The notes below the pieces were generated by a model. The model was not told where the DNA came from. It worked only from the letters and a program-made list of their open reading frames with translations, and made no database searches. DNA of 61,907 nucleotides from JAMXLO01 sp964427005. Lineage in GTDB: Bacteria; Pseudomonadota; Alphaproteobacteria; Acetobacterales; Acetobacteraceae. Positions 52,808-61,907 of this stretch are shown here, one piece after another. Position numbers and translations under genes: made by a program. Location of the stretch: the NCBI GenBank assembly GCA_964427005.1, contig CAYRTL010000017.1, forward strand, positions 1 through 61,907, read 5' to 3'. Position 1 is the first letter of the stretch. The number at the start of each line of letters is the position of its first letter.

Positions 52808-54061
52808 ATGGACCGAATCCTGGTTTACCCCGGGAGCATCCCGCTCGACACCGACATGCTCGCCATCAATCGGAACAGCATGGTCGCGCTGGGTTATCTC
52901 GCACAGGCCGTACTCGGCACCAGCACCATTGTCGACGGACTCGCATGCTCGCCGACAAGTCCCGCGTCACTGACGGTGAGCGTCGGGCCAGGTAGCATCA
53001 CCCAATTCACCGTCGTGGATACGCTCGCCTACGGGTCGTTGCCGGCCGATAGCACGGACCCCTTGGTCAAAATGGGAATCAACCTGGCTCCCACCAGCTT
53101 CACCGCAACGGCGCCCGCGACGTCTGGGCAGGCAATCAATTATCTCATCCAGGCGGCATTGCAGGAGAGCGACGCCAATCCGGTGGTTCTCCCCTACTAC
53201 AACGCAGCCAATCCCGCCCAGCCGTACAGCGGCCCGAACAATTCGGGCGTCGCACAAAACACGACGCGCATCCAGCGTGTCCAACTGCAGATCAAGGCTG
53301 GCGCTGCCGCCAATGCAGGTTCCCAGAGCACTCCCCCTGTCGATAACGGCTGGGTCGGGCTGTACGTCATCACAGTGGCTTATGGGCAGACGACGATTGG
53401 TGTTGGCAACATAGCCCCGTTGCCGGCGGCACCTTTTCTCGGTTGGAAGTTGCCGGCGCTGCGACCCGGCTTTGCGTCCGCCGTGCAGACCTTTACCTCA
53501 TCCGGCACTTTCGTCGTTCCGGCCGGCGTGAGCCAGTTGGAAGTCGAGGTTTGGGGTGGCGGCTCCGGAAGCTTTGCATCGTATGGCAGCATCCCAAGCG
53601 GTGGTGGTTCCGGCGGCGGCTATGCACGCAAGCGGGTCACCGGGTTGGTGGCCGGACAATTGATAACAGTGACGGTGGGCGGCGGCGGGACCGCGGGAAA
53701 TACCAGCGGCGCAGCGCCTTCCGCAGGCGGGTCGTCCAGCTTCGGTCCGTACGTCAGCGCGACCGGCGGCAGCCTCAATCCCCAGGCGAGCACAACGAAT
53801 CCGCAGAACGGCGCCACGCCGAGTGGTGTCGGCGTCGGTGGCGACGTGAACATTGCCGGTTCCGTGGGGCAGGCAGGTGTCGTGAACCAGGGCGGATTGG
53901 GTGGCGGTGCGCCGATGGGTGGCTCGCAGAACAGTGGCACCTGGGGACTGATGGGCAACTTCCCTGGTGGCGGAGGGTCGGGTGCGGGAACCGGAGCAAA
54001 CAGCGCCACGCCTTACAATGGCGCACAAGGCGCGCCAGGCCTTGTCGTGGTCAGATGGTAG
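52808..54061 (+). CDS. Glycine-rich phage tail fibre/receptor-binding protein
   Basis: 417 aa. An N-terminal adaptor (~1-230) is followed by a Gly-rich beta domain (from about 230: FTSSGTFVVPAGVSQLEVEVWGGGSGS... to GAQGAPGLVVVRW). Such domains form tip structures of tail fibres. It is the first of a series of receptor-binding genes downstream of the gpI-like gene. Confidence 0.8.
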   Translation: MDRILVYPGSIPLDTDMLAINRNSMVALGYLAQAVLGTSTIVDGLACSPTSPASLTVSVGPGSITQFTVVDTLAYGSLPADSTDPLVKMGINLAPTSFTATAPATSGQAINYLIQAALQESDANPVVLPYYNAANPAQPYSGPNNSGVAQNTTRIQRVQLQIKAGAAANAGSQSTPPVDNGWVGLYVITVAYGQTTIGVGNIAPLPAAPFLGWKLPALRPGFASAVQTFTSSGTFVVPAGVSQLEVEVWGGGSGSFASYGSIPSGGGSGGGYARKRVTGLVAGQLITVTVGGGGTAGNTSGAAPSAGGSSSFGPYVSATGGSLNPQASTTNPQNGATPSGVGVGGDVNIAGSVGQAGVVNQGGLGGGAPMGGSQNSGTWGLMGNFPGGGGSGAGTGANSATPYNGAQGAPGLVVVRW

Positions 54062-54071
54062 GAGGCGCGCG

Positions 54072-54338
54072 ATGAGAACCTATGCCCGCATCCAGGACGG
54101 CCGGATTGCCGAACTGCTGCAAACCGACGGTGACATCACCGCCATGTTCAATCCTGCCCTCGTATGGATTGATGTCACTTCTCAACCGAACGTCGCTGAG
54201 GGCTGGGAGTTTGACGGCAGCAGTTTCGCCGCACCCGCGCCGGTAACACCGCCCCCGCCGCTCGTGACCATCGCCGAGTTGCAGGCGCAAATCGCCGCAC
54301 TCAGCGCCCAGCTCGCAGCCCTCGCTCAGTCCACCTGA
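54072..54338 (+). CDS. Small tail-fibre accessory protein (88 aa)
   Basis: ATG 54072 with GGAGG about 7 bases upstream. The N-terminus (MRTYARIQDGRIAELLQTDGDIT) resembles tail fibre assembly/chaperone-type small proteins. A Pro-rich linker and a short coiled coil (LQAQIAALSAQLAALA) close it. Function inferred from position between fibres. Confidence 0.6.
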   Translation: MRTYARIQDGRIAELLQTDGDITAMFNPALVWIDVTSQPNVAEGWEFDGSSFAAPAPVTPPPPLVTIAELQAQIAALSAQLAALAQST

Positions 54339-54348
54339 GGATTCCTCG

Positions 54349-54834
54349 ATGCCCACTCCAGTGACACATGTCTGGAAGCCCAGCAATGCGCGAACCATTG
54401 TGCTCGATTCCTTCATTCCTGTGCCTCGCGGCTCTGTGCCGGTTGCCCCGCCACCGCTGAACTGGCCGACCAAGGACCCGACGGATGTGCTGGACTATCA
54501 GTTCGACATTTCGCCTGCGGTGGTTGGAAATGACGGTGACTCGATCGCAACGCTGGATGTGACAATCGAGCCAGCGCTGCCGGGCGGTCTGACGGTGAAC
54601 AGCGCGACGACTGATGGCACGGTTGCAGTGTTATGGCTGTCAGGCGGTCAGTCCGGGACCGTGTATACGGTAACGCTGGTGATAACCACAGTGAACGGTC
54701 GAACGATTCAACGCAGCATCCTGTTACCCGTGCTGTATCTCTCCGTACCGGCCGTTCCGGCCAATGCCCTGATCACCGATGCAGGTGTCGTATTGACGGA
54801 CCAGAACGGCAACCCGGTGCTGACGTCGCCCTGA
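54349..54834 (+). CDS. Phage fibre-associated beta-rich protein
   Basis: 161 aa with Ig-like beta composition (FDISPAVVGNDGDSIATLDVTIEP, SGTVYTVTLVITTVNGRTIQRS). The C-terminus ends LTDQNGNPVLTSP. No family recognised. It is located between the small accessory gene and the repeat fibre; the next 94 bp to the fibre start hold only a GGGAG site. Confidence 0.55.
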   Translation: MPTPVTHVWKPSNARTIVLDSFIPVPRGSVPVAPPPLNWPTKDPTDVLDYQFDISPAVVGNDGDSIATLDVTIEPALPGGLTVNSATTDGTVAVLWLSGGQSGTVYTVTLVITTVNGRTIQRSILLPVLYLSVPAVPANALITDAGVVLTDQNGNPVLTSP

Positions 54835-54928
54835 CCTGAGCCGCATTGGCGGCACATATTTCCTCAGCCGAAACATTCGTTAGCCCGCGCAGGCATCGCT
54901 GCCGCGCGCGTGGGAGTTTGTTTACCAG

Positions 54929-57900
54929 ATGCCCACAATCGATCAGCTTGCGCCTGCAACTGCTGCGTCAGACAGCGACCAATTGCTGGTCAGCCAAAGC
55001 GGCACGGCCCGAAAAGCGACCAGGTCGCAAATCCTTGCCGGTGTCCAGCCACAACTTGCGATCACCGCCGGTAGTTTGCTTGGTCGTCACAGCCAGGGCA
55101 CGGGCGGTCCCGAGCAGATCAACATTGGCGCCAATCTGAGCCTCATCAATGGCACATTGTCGGCCAGCGCAACACCCTTCGTGGTCGGATCACTGAGCGC
55201 GGGCACTGTACCAGCCCCCGGCGATCTGGTTCCGCTAGGACAGAATGGCAGCAACACCGTTGTCACTTACAGCCAGTTCATGAACGGCCTTGCTGCCGTC
55301 ACCAACATCGATCTCAGTCAGCTATTGGTGACGCCGACCGGCAGCAAGTCACCAAGCAAGCTCGGCGACTTCGCCGCCAGCACTCTCTCCTTGTCTGGCG
55401 GCACGCTTACTGGTGCGCTGACGCTCGCCGCCGATCCTTCCGCGTCCCTGCAGGCCGCGACGAAAAAGTACGTGGATACGCAAGTAGGGACGGCACTGCC
55501 GAGAGCCGGCGGAACCCTGTCGGGCGCATTGACCCTCGCCGGCGATCCCACTGCTTCCTTGCAGCCGGCGACCAAACAGTACGTGGATGCGCAGGTGGCC
55601 ACCACGTTGCCAAGATCAGGGGGCGCTCTCACCGGCTCGTTGACCCTCGCCGGTGATCCCACCGCCTCCCTGCAATCGGCGACCAAGCAATACGNNNNNN
55701 NNNNNNNNNNNNNNNNNNNNNNNNNNNNNNNNNNNNNNNNNNNNNNNNNNNNNNNNNNNNNNNNNNNNNNNNNNNNNNNNNNNNNNNNNNNNNNTTGACC
55801 CTCGCCGGTGATCCCACCGCCTCCCTGCAATCGGCGACCAAGCAATACGTCGATACTCAGGTAGCGACCGCGCTACCGAAGTCTGGTGGCACGCTTTCTG
55901 GTGCACTCACCCTCGCTGCTGATCCGGCGACACCGCTACAGTCCGCGACCAAGCAATATGTCGATACAAGGGTATCTCGCAGCGGTGATACCCTGACCGG
56001 CGCGCTGGTGCTTGCAGGTGATCCTACCTCTGCGTTGCAGGCAGCAACCAAACAATACGTGGACGGACAAGTCGCCACCGCCCTGCCCAAGTCCGGTGGT
56101 GCCCTTTCCGGCGCATTGACGCTCGCTGCCGATCCGACTGCATCGCTGCAGGCTGCAACCAAGCAATATGTGGACACGCGTGTTTCGCGCAGCGGAGATA
56201 CGCTCACTGGCGCCCTTGTGCTTGCGGCAGACCCGACCGCGTTGATGCAGGCCGCGACAAAGGGGTATGTCGATAGCCAGGTCAGCAGCGGCTTGCCTAA
56301 GGCAGGCGGCACAATGACCGGTACGCTGACACTCGCAGCCGATCCATCCGCAGCGATGCAGGCTGCTACAAAGCACTACGTGGATGCGCAAGCGGCAATG
56401 TCGCTTCCGCTCAGTGGTGGAACCCTAACCGGACCGTTGACGCTATCGTCGAACCCAACTACGGCACTGCATGCCGCACCGAAGCAATATGTCGATGGTC
56501 AGGTTGCCGCCACGCTGCCTCTGACCGGAGGCACGCTCACTGGTGCACTGACGCTCGCGGCTGATCCGACCTCATCCCTGCACGCCGCGACCAAACACTA
56601 CGTCGACGCATCCAGCGGTGTCCCCACCGGTGTGATCAATGTCCGGTCGGCACCGTACAATGCTCAGCTCAATGGCATGGCGGACGATACGGCTGCCTTC
56701 AAGGCGGCATACCAGGCGGCGCCGGCCGGCTCGGTCATCTATGTGCCGAACGGCGTCACAGTTCTGCAGAACCCAGGGAACTGGGGCATTCCACTGACCA
56801 AGCGCGTGAAATGGGTTGTTGATGGCACGTCATTGCCTGACGGCACCCCACTTGCGAACGGCATCCCAGGTGGCGGATCCCCTGCCAACAACTATTTACC
56901 AGGTATTGTTGTCGGTAATAGCGGCCAAAGCGCTGAGACTTCGCAGACCGGTTCGCAAAGCACCGACTTCGCCGTTCAGCACTCGTCCTATATCGTCAAT
57001 CACTCGGGTGGACCGACCGGCGGCGCCGTTATCACTAACACGCGCGACGACACGATCATCTACAACTCGCCCAACAACTACGTCTGGGGTGGCGTTGACA
57101 GGCTGGTGTGGTGCGGCACCCAGACCCCGAGCGCAACGTATACCGCCGAACATGTCGGGAGATATGTTCAGACCATCCGCCAGACAATCGGCACAGACAC
57201 TTCGGGTAAGGCGCTGCCACAACCGCACCTCTGGGCCGCATGCCTGGAATATCGTGACACAACGGGTCAACCGTCGAGCTGGGCCGCCGCATCCATTACT
57301 GTCGAGATGGACTGGTTCGGCAACGGTCCAGACGATGGTAATAAACGCCAGATCCAGTCGCTTGTCGTAGGACAGCACAATACCTCCGGTGCACCCGTCG
57401 AGGTCAGCAACGTCATTGGCGTGTACCTTGCAGCGGGGCACACCGGGCATGTCTATCAGGTCTTCAGTGTCGGCATTCCATTTTCAACGTCCGTACTGGA
57501 TACCACAAATGCCCAGCAGATGAGTGGGGCCGCGGCCATTCGATTGGCTGCCGGACACGCCATTGCATTTGAGCCGACCAATTCCAACCGCCTGGCCTAT
57601 GACAGTGCTACGAATACGCTGCGCTGGAACCAGGGCACATTGTCTTACCCTGTGGGCAAGGGCATCGCTGTTGGCTGGCAGAACGTCTACGGCAGCAACG
57701 CGACGCTTCCCAACTACCTGGCCGGCAATATTGTTTTTCTCGTCGGCGGTGGGTCTCCTTATACGATCACATTGCCCCCAGCGACCAGCGTAGCAGCCGG
57801 CACGGGCTTCACGTTTTCCGTGCTCGGTTCCGCGAATGTCACCATTGCCCCAAGCGGAGCTGACACGATCGATAATGGTCCCATTACTCTGCGGTCCAAT

Positions 57901-58167
57901 GATCGCTACCACATAGCGTCGGATTCCAGTTCGACGTGGCGCGAAATCTTCCGTACGAACGCCGTCAATCCACGCTTCTCTGCTCCGCCCGTATTGCCTT
58001 CATATACCGTCGCGGGACTTCCAGGTGCTCCCGGCACCGGTGCAAAAGCCTTCGCAAGCAATGGGCGAAAACCAAGCGAAGGCGCCGGCGCAGGCAGTGG
58101 TGTTGAGGTGTTTTACGATGGGAGCCGCTGGATTTCCGTCTGCAGCGGCGTGCAGGTCGTGGCATGA
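54929..58167 (+). CDS. Tail fibre with 37-aa repeats and beta-helix-type domain, gap inside
   Basis: The gene crosses a 100-N gap flanked by an exact 55-bp duplicate (55640-55694, 55795-55849). Removing 155 bp restores one frame of about 1027 aa. Residues 1-~150 are an anchor domain shared with the next fibre. About ten repeats follow, of the type LTGALTLAADPTASLQAATKxYVD (Phage_fiber_2-like). Then GVINVRSAPYNAQLNGMADDTAAFKAAYQAAPAGSVIYVPNG starts a domain typical of right-handed beta-helix tail spikes. It probably binds or degrades a surface glycan. The true repeat number at the gap is unknown. Confidence 0.85.
55388..56620 (+). repeat. Tandem tail-fibre coding repeats (about ten units)
   Basis: Units are mostly 37 codons (111 bp) sharing G-LTLAADPTxxLQAATKxYVD. 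Some units are shorter because ATALPK-type linkers are missing and RVSRSGDTL is used instead. Two unit types alternate in part. The assembly gap lies inside. Confidence 0.85.
55640..55849. other. Assembly gap (100 N) with 55-bp terminal duplication
   Basis: 55640-55694 and 55795-55849 are identical 55-base blocks around 100 Ns. It has the same structure as the gap at 6681. As it lies in a tandem repeat, copies may have been lost or collapsed. Confidence 0.95.
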
Positions 58168-58187
58168 TTCTCGCGTAGGACGAACCG

Positions 58188-59585
58188 ATGCCCACAATTT
58201 CCCAGTTGCCTCCGGTCGCCGATGTTACGCCGGCAGATTCGATCCCGGTCAGCCAGGGCGGCGTGACACGCTCAGTCAGTGTCGGCGCACTGCTTGCAAG
58301 CACGCAGCCTGCCATTATCGAGAGTACCGGCGTTCTGCTGGGCCGCATCAGCTTAGGCCCGGGCGGCCCGGAACCGGTAGCGATCGGAACAGGCTTGCTG
58401 CTGAACAACGGCACTCTCGCTGTATCCGCTGCCAACGTTTCAGCCTTCAGCGTCACGAGCCTGAGCCCGGTGGCGACAATCACGGCCGATGATCTGGTCG
58501 CTATCAGTCAGAATGGAACCGATCACGCAATCAGCTACGCCAACCTTCTCGACGGTCTGACAATTGATTTGGCACAGCCGGCAACCGTGGCGGCGGACAC
58601 AGACACGTTCTGGGTCGCCCAAGGCAGCAATACCATGTTGCGGCAATCCTTTGCGGGTCTGTGGTCCTGGCTGATTTCCAAACTGCCATCCTACAAGCAG
58701 CAGGTGGTGGAGATCACAGCCGACACACTTCTCGATGGCACGGTCCACAATGGTCGGCTCCTCATCTGCAGCCAGCCTGTGACACTGAACCCCGCCCCTC
58801 TGAACATGGGCAGCGGCTTTTCTTGCGATGTGCTTAACCTGAGTTCAGGCAACGTTGCTTTCGGAGCGGGCATTGTCACCTCGTCCGGAACGGCCTCGCT
58901 GCCGAGTGGGCAGGCCGCCACAGTGCGAGTCGCCACTTATTCCCGCGGCACCATCGTGTTCGCTTCATTGAGCGGCTCTACAAGTGGGGAAGCCTCGCTG
59001 ATTGCGCCAGGCCAGGTGAGTGGTCTGACTGCAAGCAATCAGACCGCAAGCAGCATCTCACTAGGCTGGTCCGGTCCTGGCTCCGGTGGTCCGGTCAGCA
59101 GCTACACAGTCCAGTACCGCCTCACCGGCACCACCGCATGGTCGACATTCGCGACCGGCGTTACCGCGACCACAGCAATGGTAACTGGGCTTGCAGCGGG
59201 ATCTGCTTACGATTTTCAGGTCTTCGCCCTGAACGGCGCAGGAGCTGGGCCCGCATCCGCCGTGATCAGTGCCAGCACCGCGGCTCCAGCCGACACGGTA
59301 ATCTCCGTCACCTGGAATATGGTACCATCAGGTAGCTACGCACATGGCGCTGGATCCATCGGTGTGAACGCTCACATCGATCCCGCCACTGCTGCTGTGC
59401 AGTTCGGATTCTCGACGTCCGATACCGTACCGCCATCGGAATGGGTCCCCGCGACTCACGTCAATACAGATTTGTGGGGTTCCTATGTCTCCACGCCGGC
59501 CTCACCCGGCACCTGGTATGTCTGGGCCCAGGGCATGGATGGCAGCAAGCCGACCGTTTACCCAACGCCGTTCACGGTGAGCTGA
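58188..59585 (+). CDS. Tail fibre with shared anchor and fibronectin type III domain
   Basis: 465 aa. The first ~130 residues repeat the anchor of the preceding fibre: MPTISQLPPV..., VSQGG, LLGRISLGPGGPE, IGTGLLLNNGTL. The middle is a short beta domain (~170-265). An FN3 domain follows at about 274-362 (GQVSGLTASNQTASSISLGWSGPGSGG...). The C-terminal beta domain ends FTVS. It probably attaches to the same baseplate site and presents a different tip. Confidence 0.82.
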   Translation: MPTISQLPPVADVTPADSIPVSQGGVTRSVSVGALLASTQPAIIESTGVLLGRISLGPGGPEPVAIGTGLLLNNGTLAVSAANVSAFSVTSLSPVATITADDLVAISQNGTDHAISYANLLDGLTIDLAQPATVAADTDTFWVAQGSNTMLRQSFAGLWSWLISKLPSYKQQVVEITADTLLDGTVHNGRLLICSQPVTLNPAPLNMGSGFSCDVLNLSSGNVAFGAGIVTSSGTASLPSGQAATVRVATYSRGTIVFASLSGSTSGEASLIAPGQVSGLTASNQTASSISLGWSGPGSGGPVSSYTVQYRLTGTTAWSTFATGVTATTAMVTGLAAGSAYDFQVFALNGAGAGPASAVISASTAAPADTVISVTWNMVPSGSYAHGAGSIGVNAHIDPATAAVQFGFSTSDTVPPSEWVPATHVNTDLWGSYVSTPASPGTWYVWAQGMDGSKPTVYPTPFTVS

Positions 59586-59586
59586 C

Positions 59587-61662
59587 ATGAGCGTGGCGTT
59601 CGTCGCGCCGGGCAAGCCCATGGGCATCGGCGCGAGGCACCTAGCGCTATGGCGTGCATTGCGGACCGATGCTGGGCATGGCTCATCTGCCGGACCGTTG
59701 CCGAACTCGATCCTGGATCTATCGGGGTGGTGGGACGCGAGTGACACGTCGAGCGCCATCGGTTCGAATGGCGCGACCGTTTCCGGCTGGAACGATCCTG
59801 TCGCTGCGCTGTCGGACAAGTCCGGCCATGGCACAGCGCTGACGCCCTACTCCTGGGGAATGCCGCAGGGGCTTCCGGTCACGACACCCCGATTGTCAGG
59901 TCTTCTCGGCGGCTTGGGTCGTGTGGCAGGCGGCGTTGGTACTCTGGCCCCTGCCCTGGATCCCGATATTGGCTTCCGGATACCGAATGTCTCTTTTGCT
60001 CCCGACCTGGGCTGGACGCGTTACCTCGTCTGGTCGCGGCCAAACTGGCGGCAGGGGTCGGGTCGCGATAGCAACCCGATCACACTGGTGTCGTCTGGGA
60101 GCACGCCGATACTGCAAGCGGACAGTGCGGCGGGTCACAATCGTTTACTGCTGTTTCCCGGCTGCGATGCGCAAAGCACATTGACCACGACGCTTGTGCG
60201 CCGCCACACACATTCCATCATCATGAGGAGCCGACCGGGCGTCGGTGTGGACGTCTGGCTGGACGCCACGCGGGTCGCGAATGCGGCGGGCAATCCACTG
60301 CCGTCCGGTACGGCCGCGCCAATGCTGTTGCTGCACGATGGAACGTTGCTTGGCGGTGCGCAATGTTGGCTTCACGAGGTCGCAACCTGGGAGCGGCCGC
60401 TCGCTGATGCGGAGGTCACGACACTGCTGCAATGCGCCGAACGCTGGCATCGCGGCCCACGGCGCGGCATCATGCTGCTCATCAATGGACAGTCGAATGC
60501 CATCAACTACGCGCTCAACGACGGTGCGGCACAACTGCTGGCGCAGGGTATCGGCTGGTACCTTGGTGCACTCGCCCATAATGTAATCGCGAATGCCAAT
60601 TCGAGCGCCTACACCATGCAGTCCGGTCACGGCCTGTACCCTGCGGTGAACGGCATCTACCCTGGCAGCTTCCTCAATAACCCGAATGACGGGTCCGATC
60701 CGTCCACCTGGCGCCTAGGTACCGATGGCCTGGCGACGCAGGCAGCGGTTACCACGCTGCCCCAAGAGGATCAGCAGGACATTTGCGCCCTGGTCTGGGC
60801 GTGGAGCGAAACGGACACTCTGCGCGATTACAGCGAGAAGACTACTTTTCTTGCAGCGGCCAGACGATTGCTGTTGCTAGAACGCGGGATGCTTGGCCGC
60901 TCCGCCAGCAATCTCCCTTTGATCTGGTGGAACGCCATTCCCTACGGCATTGCAGGCGGCATGCAGATGCACAGGGAAGTTGTCGCCAGCATGGTAGCCG
61001 ATCCGACCCAAAACGTGGTGATGGGCAATCCCCAGACAAGCGACAGCAATGCAAGAGGTTCCAATTGGGATCCGGCGACGGGCTTGGCAACCGGCGGTGA
61101 TTCCGCTCATCGCGACAGCGCCGATAACCAGCGATTCGCTCGGCTCGCCGCTCCTGTCGTCGCACATGCCATCATGGCGAGCACCGGCGGAGATGCGTTC
61201 GACGCCATGCCGGCGGGCCTCCCAGTCATCGGAGGCCCCAAAATCGTGCATGTCTATCGCCAGGACAATAGAACCCTGCTTCTGACGATTGAGCACGATG
61301 CCGGCACGGATCTGATCGTGCCATTGCAGGCGTCCAGTGGCAGAGGGTTTTGCGTTATGGATGGTGCTTCGACGGCAAATCCGGGAACCATCGTCCCCGC
61401 CAGTGCCTGCACACGCATCGATGCTACGCACCTTAGCCTGACACTTGCGCAGGCACTGCAGAATGTCAGTGCGGCGTGTGCATTATATTACCCATACGGC
61501 AATACCAGCATCGGCCGCGGCAATGCGATCACCGACAACTGCTCATCCATTACGCCGCCCGACGGATGGGATATCGCGCAGGATCTCGGCTCCGCCTGGC
61601 GCGTGAACTTTCCTTTGGCGGCGACCACCACGCCGATAACTCTCAGCGACAGCCCAGGCTGA
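59587..61662 (+). CDS. Tail spike with SGNH-esterase-like domain
   Basis: 691 aa. An N-terminal part begins LDLSGWWDASDTSS and has LamG/ConA-like features (residues ~40-285: WWDASD, SGHG, LHEVATWERPLADAEVTTLL). An SGNH-hydrolase core follows: block I LLINGQSNA with Ser303, a WSETD segment near 406-410 in place of the usual QGEx block, and block V GGDSAHRD with Asp505 and His508. Related sialate O-acetylesterase-type enzymes remove acetyl groups from glycans. It would deacetylate host surface polysaccharide as a receptor step; the substrate is inference. Confidence 0.75.
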   Translation: MSVAFVAPGKPMGIGARHLALWRALRTDAGHGSSAGPLPNSILDLSGWWDASDTSSAIGSNGATVSGWNDPVAALSDKSGHGTALTPYSWGMPQGLPVTTPRLSGLLGGLGRVAGGVGTLAPALDPDIGFRIPNVSFAPDLGWTRYLVWSRPNWRQGSGRDSNPITLVSSGSTPILQADSAAGHNRLLLFPGCDAQSTLTTTLVRRHTHSIIMRSRPGVGVDVWLDATRVANAAGNPLPSGTAAPMLLLHDGTLLGGAQCWLHEVATWERPLADAEVTTLLQCAERWHRGPRRGIMLLINGQSNAINYALNDGAAQLLAQGIGWYLGALAHNVIANANSSAYTMQSGHGLYPAVNGIYPGSFLNNPNDGSDPSTWRLGTDGLATQAAVTTLPQEDQQDICALVWAWSETDTLRDYSEKTTFLAAARRLLLLERGMLGRSASNLPLIWWNAIPYGIAGGMQMHREVVASMVADPTQNVVMGNPQTSDSNARGSNWDPATGLATGGDSAHRDSADNQRFARLAAPVVAHAIMASTGGDAFDAMPAGLPVIGGPKIVHVYRQDNRTLLLTIEHDAGTDLIVPLQASSGRGFCVMDGASTANPGTIVPASACTRIDATHLSLTLAQALQNVSAACALYYPYGNTSIGRGNAITDNCSSITPPDGWDIAQDLGSAWRVNFPLAATTTPITLSDSPG

Positions 61663-61668
61663 CTACCA

Positions 61669-61907
61669 TCACTTCGCCCGATAGATGTGCTGCGCATCGT
61701 CCAGAATGATGGCTTCGTCCGTGTTGCGCAGGTCCAGCACCGCAAGCATCCGGTCTGCCGGCTGCATCCGCCGCCCGAAAAAGTCGTCGATCTGTGCATC
61801 GTACGACATCGCATGACGATGCTCGGTCCCAGTCGCAGCGATCATCGCCCCCCTAATGGTCCCACTGACCGCCTGAAAGCGACGGTTGGGTTCGATCTCC
61901 TTTGCGA
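61669..61907 (-). CDS. Unknown protein, 5' truncated by window edge
   Basis: Minus strand, stop at 61669-61671; 78 residues are visible, open to the right edge. It contains GTEHRHAMSYDAQIDDFF and LDLRNTDEAIILDDAQHIYR. It is the first minus-strand gene after the phage module and converges on the spike gene (6 bp between stops). I do not recognise it. It may mark the end of the late gene block. Confidence 0.6.
   Translation of the reverse strand, partial: AKEIEPNRRFQAVSGTIRGAMIAATGTEHRHAMSYDAQIDDFFGRRMQPADRMLAVLDLRNTDEAIILDDAQHIYRAK

Larger units (their letters stand above)
37260..61662 (+). mobile_element. Contractile-tailed phage structural module (prophage or domesticated particle)
   Basis: About 24 kb of plus-strand genes in canonical order: terminase, portal, scaffold, capsid, connectors, sheath, tube, chaperone with frameshift, tape measure, hub/baseplate D, V, W, J, I, fibres. 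Many junctions are 1-4 bp overlaps. No integrase, repressor, small terminase, replication, holin, endolysin or spanin was recognised within it. att sites and boundaries are not defined; the left edge is taken at the terminase, the right edge before the minus-strand gene at 61669. Confidence 0.9.

Noticed and set aside
55388..56620. CRISPR-like array in the repeat region
   Set aside because: Repeats are coding (111 bp, in frame) without unique spacers; this is a tail fibre shaft.
1..61907. tRNA or rRNA genes
   Set aside because: No cloverleaf-like or rRNA sequence was noticed in the intergenic stretches; a tRNA search program would be needed for certainty.

Overview
The window looks like a high-GC alphaproteobacterial chromosome segment, most plausibly Acetobacteraceae/Rhodospirillales. 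This is inference from the conserved order aroE-coaE-dnaQ facing secB beside a Tim44-like gene, the Aap amino-acid transporter, the Hint-domain protein and the GC-rich codon use. Two 100-N runs (6681-6780, 55695-55794) are scaffold joins. Each is flanked by an exact 55-bp duplicate, so each seemingly broken gene is really one gene.

Layout. 1-21.8 kb is a catabolic region: two acyl-CoA ligases, a fumarylacetoacetate-hydrolase-fold protein, a thiolase, an enoyl-CoA hydratase, two luciferase-like monooxygenases, two short-chain dehydrogenases, an alpha/beta-hydrolase-fold protein and an orphan peptide-type binding protein. It ends with one tight eight-gene minus-strand operon (21798 to 13907): a Ugp-like ABC importer with two paralogous binding proteins, an inositol-monophosphatase-family enzyme, a CaiB-type CoA-transferase and a MaoC-type hydratase. 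21.9-27.6 kb is mostly housekeeping (aroE, coaE, dnaQ, secB, a histidine phosphatase, a Tim44-like protein), plus an orphan DNA methyltransferase and a lone LutA-like Fe-S protein. 27.6-31.8 kb is the aapJQMP operon. Next come a ToxR/SARP-type regulator with TPRs and a YeiH-family exporter. 34.9-37.1 kb is a small accessory stretch: a 33-aa peptide gene with a strong ribosome binding site, a perfect hairpin, a DUF6065-like protein, a receiver-like protein whose phospho-acceptor Asp is replaced by Glu, and a small lipoprotein.

37.26-61.66 kb is a structural module of a contractile-tailed phage, all on the plus strand: large terminase, SPP1-type portal, scaffold, capsid, connectors, sheath, tube, a tail chaperone with a GGGAAAC -1 frameshift site, a short tape-measure-like protein, hub, LysM protein, gpD, gpV, gpW, gpJ, gpI, and a large receptor-binding set. 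That set holds a glycine-rich fibre, a repeat fibre with a beta-helix-type domain, an FN3 fibre sharing its anchor, and an SGNH-esterase-like spike. No integrase, repressor, replication gene, small terminase or lysis gene was recognised in the window. It may be a prophage cut off by the window edge, a defective prophage, or a domesticated particle.

The most interesting items are the programmed frameshift, the small peptide/hairpin/DUF6065-like unit, the esterase spike with shared-anchor fibres, and three proteins that keep their fold motifs but lack a key catalytic or phospho-acceptor residue.
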